Shown here piece by piece: positions 6,346 through 8,755 of a stretch of DNA of 8,755 nt. The first letter of the stretch is position 1, and every line of letters starts with the position of its first letter. Under the pieces are notes generated by a model that had not been told where the DNA came from, made no database searches, and saw nothing but the letters and a program-made list of their open reading frames with translations. A program made the position numbers and the translations under genes. Origin of the DNA: an uncultured Planctomycetaceae bacterium (GTDB taxonomy: Bacteria > Planctomycetota > Phycisphaerae > UBA1845 > UTPLA1); NCBI GenBank assembly GCA_938008425.1, contig CALLKH010000090.1, positions 1 through 8,755 of the forward strand, read 5' to 3'.

Positions 6346-6990
6346 ATGACTGGTTCCCCTATGACGCCCGGGCGAGCACAACTGACGCAACCTCATCTGG
6401 AAAAAGCCTTTACGAGAATGGAGTTGGTCGCCGTCCTCTGGGTGATGGCCCTTGCAGGGTATGTCTGCATTCCAATCCTGCTCGCCAATCGGGCCGAGGC
6501 TTCCAAGCAGGCGTGCCTCGCGAATCTTTCAGAGATCGGATCGGCCCTTGCCAAGTACATGAACGACCACGACGAACGCTGGCCATTCGCGGCAAAGCTG
6601 AGATCATTCGACCTGAGACCGGCCGGCGAGCGGTGGCCGACGCTGCCGACCGCCCTCGCGAAGTATCTGCCGGAGGATTCGTCGGTGTGGGAGTGCCCGT
6701 CTGATGTTCGACGATTGTCGCCGGACGATCCGTTGTCGAAGGCCAATCCGGATGCGAAGAGCTATTACGCCGCCGAAGGACTGAGCTACGAATGGTGGTG
6801 GGGAGAGGCGCGCGGCGGCATTCGGATCGGCGCCGAGTCGATCTCGGATGCCAAGGGATTCGGCTACGGCCGGCCGGACCAGCGCGTTCTGTCAGACTTC
6901 GAGCCGTTTCACCGGTTGAACAAGGGCGTTGTGATCAACACACTGTTCGCTGATTTTCAGGCAAGGTCCGTCAAGGGCATCGCCCGCTGA
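6346..6990 (+). CDS. type IV pilin/type II secretion pseudopilin-like protein, H-x-DG type
   Basis: This 214-residue protein carries a class III-like signal, KAFTRMELVAVLWVMALAGY (20-39): a short basic leader, cleavage expected before Phe22, Glu at mature position 5, then a hydrophobic helix. Residue -1 is Ala where Gly is usual. Next comes the familiar pattern CLANLSEIGSALAKYMNDHD (57-76), a WECPSD motif, and near the end FHRLNKGVVINTLFADFQAR. This matches the H-x9-DG prepilin-like family abundant in planctomycetes, except that the usual DGH has become DFQ. Such proteins are probably processed by prepilin peptidase and anchored by the N-terminal helix; their individual roles are unknown. The start could be the ATG at 6346 or 6361; neither has a good ribosome binding site, and the leader is acceptable with both. 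No other secretion or pilus gene is nearby. Confidence 0.85.
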   Translation: MTGSPMTPGRAQLTQPHLEKAFTRMELVAVLWVMALAGYVCIPILLANRAEASKQACLANLSEIGSALAKYMNDHDERWPFAAKLRSFDLRPAGERWPTLPTALAKYLPEDSSVWECPSDVRRLSPDDPLSKANPDAKSYYAAEGLSYEWWWGEARGGIRIGAESISDAKGFGYGRPDQRVLSDFEPFHRLNKGVVINTLFADFQARSVKGIAR

Positions 6991-7016
6991 TCGGCGTTGA
7001 GCATTGAAATGACATT

Positions 7017-7038
7017 GCGGCCGCCCTGGGCGCGCCGC
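7017..7038. repeat. GC-rich palindromic hairpin between two plus-strand genes
   Basis: GCGGC (7017-7021) pairs with GCCGC (7034-7038), and CGCCC (7022-7026) with GGGCG (7028-7032), leaving one bulged C (7033). It lies in the 64-base gap before the next start codon and has no T-run. It could mark a processing or partial termination point, or be chance in GC-rich sequence. Confidence 0.4.
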
Positions 7039-7054
7039 GGAAACGCAGGGACCG

Positions 7055-7693
7055 ATGACGTCGGAAGAAGTGAAGACAACGGTAAAAACACATCGCAAGT
7101 CGGCGTTCCTGGGCGTGGCGGTGGGAGTCGTCTTGGTCGGCGGTTACTTCGCCGCCGAGTTGATGCTGACGCCGGCCGAACCGGAAGTTCAAACGGCGCC
7201 GGTCGGCGACGTGGTCGCCTACGTCATCGATTCACGCGGCCTGGAGAAACTGTCTGACATCGAACAGACGCGGCTTCTGGATCGATGGAAGGAGCGCATC
7301 ATCCGCGACGAGGCGTACAAGTCATCGCTGAAGGATTCGCTTCTGTCTCTTCCGGATGCCGATCGTAAGGCGTTCACCGACGCGATCTTCAAGCAATTGA
7401 AGCGGACTTTCATCAACGACGCCCTTCAGTTCTCGCAACTGGCGTCGGGGGCGGCGCAGAGCGAATTCTGCCGAAAGCGGGTCGAGATACTCGATGCCGA
7501 ACGGGCGTTTCTCACGGATCTCGCGGGTGTGTTCAAGGGCGACTTCCCGGGGCCGGACAAGTTCCAGGAATGGATCATCAGCCACACCAGCGCGGCCGAA
7601 CGGCAACTCGGAGAGCCCTACATCGACGCGCTCAAACGCGTCCGAACCCAGATCAAGAAAGAGGAACGTGCCAAGCCATCGGCACAGGGGTGA
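7055..7693 (+). CDS. single-pass membrane protein with helical exported domain, unknown function
   Basis: This 212-residue protein has a basic N-terminus (KTHRKS), one hydrophobic helix (about residues 17-37), a proline-rich linker (TPAEPEVQTAP), and a soluble C-terminal region from about residue 50. That region is rich in charged residues and predicted helices, with segments such as SDIEQTRLLDRWKERII and ADRKAFTDAIFKQLKRTF. It ends in a basic tail. The order of basic residues and helix suggests the C-terminal domain lies outside the cytoplasmic membrane. I do not recognise a family. The ATG at 7055 has AGGGA only 3 bases upstream, which is close. It follows the pseudopilin-like gene by 64 bases on the same strand, so the two may be co-transcribed. 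It converges with the cysteine-rich gene, leaving only 9 bases between stops and no visible terminator. Confidence 0.72.
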   Translation: MTSEEVKTTVKTHRKSAFLGVAVGVVLVGGYFAAELMLTPAEPEVQTAPVGDVVAYVIDSRGLEKLSDIEQTRLLDRWKERIIRDEAYKSSLKDSLLSLPDADRKAFTDAIFKQLKRTFINDALQFSQLASGAAQSEFCRKRVEILDAERAFLTDLAGVFKGDFPGPDKFQEWIISHTSAAERQLGEPYIDALKRVRTQIKKEERAKPSAQG

Positions 7694-7702
7694 GTCGCCC
7701 GG

Positions 7703-8755
7703 TTACTGAGGATCGCAGCACGGCTGCGTCGTCGGTCCGCACACGGGTTTGTTGCACTGCACGTCATTTCCGCGATAGAAACCGCCGGCCTTTGAGCACT
7801 CCACCGGAGAAAGGTGCTCGCAGCCGCTGCCGAAGCAGCATGCGCCCGCCGGCGCGGAACAATCGAACTGATCGCATCCCGACTCATCGCCGCGATAAAT
7901 TCCGCCCAGGTTCCAGCAGTCATTTATCGTGAAGATGAAGCAGGCGGAGTCCACGCAGCAGGCGCCCGACGCAATCGCCGGATAGCAGATTCCAGACGTG
8001 CAAAGAGTGCCGTCACCGAGATAGACGCCCTTGAACTGGTTGCAATCGGCGCTGGTGAGACTTGAGCAGTCATTCGGGCCGAAGCAGCAGGCGCCGGTCT
8101 GCGCGCCGAAACACGTGCCCTCGTCGCAGGTCGAACCATCGCCCTGATACTGGCCCTGGGATTCGAGACAATTCGTGAGCGTGTCGATGAAACACTCCGG
8201 GCCGACGCAGCAGGCGCCCATGGGCGCCGGGCACTGCGCGCTCTTGCAGGTTTCGTTGTCGCCCTGGTAGGCGCCGCCGAGCAGGCCGCACTCCGCGGCC
8301 GTCTTCACGCCGCATGTTCCGTCGGGAAAGCAGCAGGCGCCGGTCGGCGTGATGCAGGGATTCGGTGAACAGCTCGTGCCGATTCCCTGGTACTCACCCA
8401 GAAGAATGAACTCGCATTCACCGCGGGAGGTTACTGCGCACTCTTCGTTGCCGTAGCAGCAGGCGCCGGGCGTCGGATCGCAGAGTTTCAGATCGCAGGG
8501 CACGCCCTGGCCGATGAAGGTGCCCCCGAAGAAGAGGCAGGTCGATTCGACGTACTGGGCGCAGAACTGTCCGGAGAAGCAGCACGCGCCCGGTTCCGGC
8601 GGAACACACTGAATGGTGAGGCAGTCCGTGGAATCGCCGCGGTACTCCCCGTTCAATTCGACGATGCATTCGAACATCGTCACCACGAGACACTGCAATT
8701 GATTGAAGCAGCACGCCCCCATCGCGAACCCGCACGGATTCGTGTCGCACGAGGT
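7703..8755 (-). CDS. cysteine-rich tandem-repeat protein, probably secreted; N-terminus outside the window
   Basis: The frame is open from the right edge to a TAA at 7705-7703, giving 350 residues of a longer protein. From the Met encoded at 8722 onward there are eight tandem units of about 36-43 residues, and the residues before it (CDTNPCGFAM) are the end of another unit, so that Met is internal and not a start. Each unit follows GACC-x3-6-C-x7-C-x4-G-x-[YF]-x-G-x4-C-x4-C, six cysteines each, and the chain ends in PCCDPQ. The regular even cysteine number implies disulfide bonds and therefore an exported location, though the signal peptide is not visible. Such GACC modules are, to my knowledge, common in planctomycete secreted proteins but have no established function; adhesion or a surface coat is a guess. 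It ends 9 bases from the convergent membrane protein gene. Confidence 0.85.
   Translation of the reverse strand, partial: TSCDTNPCGFAMGACCFNQLQCLVVTMFECIVELNGEYRGDSTDCLTIQCVPPEPGACCFSGQFCAQYVESTCLFFGGTFIGQGVPCDLKLCDPTPGACCYGNEECAVTSRGECEFILLGEYQGIGTSCSPNPCITPTGACCFPDGTCGVKTAAECGLLGGAYQGDNETCKSAQCPAPMGACCVGPECFIDTLTNCLESQGQYQGDGSTCDEGTCFGAQTGACCFGPNDCSSLTSADCNQFKGVYLGDGTLCTSGICYPAIASGACCVDSACFIFTINDCWNLGGIYRGDESGCDQFDCSAPAGACCFGSGCEHLSPVECSKAGGFYRGNDVQCNKPVCGPTTQPCCDPQ
7739..8719 (-). repeat. eight tandem GACC six-cysteine units
   Basis: Units begin at 8719, 8590, 8467, 8341, 8218, 8095, 7966 and 7846 (reading leftward), spaced 120-129 bases. At DNA level only a short core persists: a GCAGCAGGCGCC-type word, seen on the plus strand as the complement of the GACC codons. 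The rest has diverged, so the array looks old and is kept at protein level, not recently expanded. The last unit is the shortest and leads into a PCCDPQ tail. Confidence 0.9.

Noticed and set aside
7739..8719. Regularly spaced repeated words resembling a CRISPR or satellite array.
   Set aside because: The period is about 125 bases, only a short core repeats, and it encodes the GACC motif of a protein repeat.

Overview
The window reads as GC-rich chromosomal DNA from a free-living bacterium, most probably a planctomycete (Planctomycetota). This is inferred from three things: a secreted protein built of tandem GACC-type six-cysteine units, a stand-alone prepilin-like protein with the planctomycete-style pattern C-x2-NL-x2-IG ... 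W-x-CPSD ... H-x-LNKG-x4-N-x-LFAD, and a secreted protein ending in a thrombospondin type 3-like segment plus an EF-hand/dockerin-like helix. A flagellar switch gene shows that the lineage is, or was, motile. I found no tRNA, rRNA, CRISPR array, insertion sequence or phage gene.

Layout from left to right. Positions 1-222 may hold the C-terminal end of a gene entering from the left (weak). Positions 223-546 have no gene but carry a strong stem-loop at 307-350 and a probable leftward terminator at 509-542. An acylphosphatase lies on the minus strand (547-828). Divergent from it is a 448-residue AAA+ ATPase with an N-terminal winged-helix domain (1083-2429). A 494-base geneless stretch with several inverted repeats precedes a secreted beta-propeller-like protein (2924-4165). 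fliM lies on the minus strand (4363-5370), convergent with the secreted gene and with no other flagellar gene in view. Then come three plus-strand genes: a single-pass membrane protein with a beta-rich exported domain (5611-6222), a pseudopilin-like protein (6346-6990) and another single-pass membrane protein (7055-7693). The window closes with a cysteine-rich tandem-repeat protein on the minus strand (7703 to beyond 8755), whose N-terminus is outside the window.

How the genes work together. Most appear to be independent units: strands alternate, spacers are wide, and no multi-gene operon of recognisable pathway is present. The only plausible co-transcribed pair is the pseudopilin-like gene and the membrane protein 64 bases after it. 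A textbook hairpin plus T-tract at 6293-6339 ends the unit of the 5611-6222 gene, but it also sits between a possible promoter and the start codon of the pseudopilin gene, so it could instead act in the leader of that gene. The theme of the window is envelope and export: four proteins are predicted to be membrane-anchored or exported and a fifth, the cysteine-rich repeat protein, probably is. I see no clear new multi-gene system. The most worthwhile leads are the six-cysteine repeat protein, the winged-helix AAA+ ATPase with an enlarged segment between Walker A and Walker B, the terminator/leader arrangement at 6246-6346, and the structured element at 307-350.
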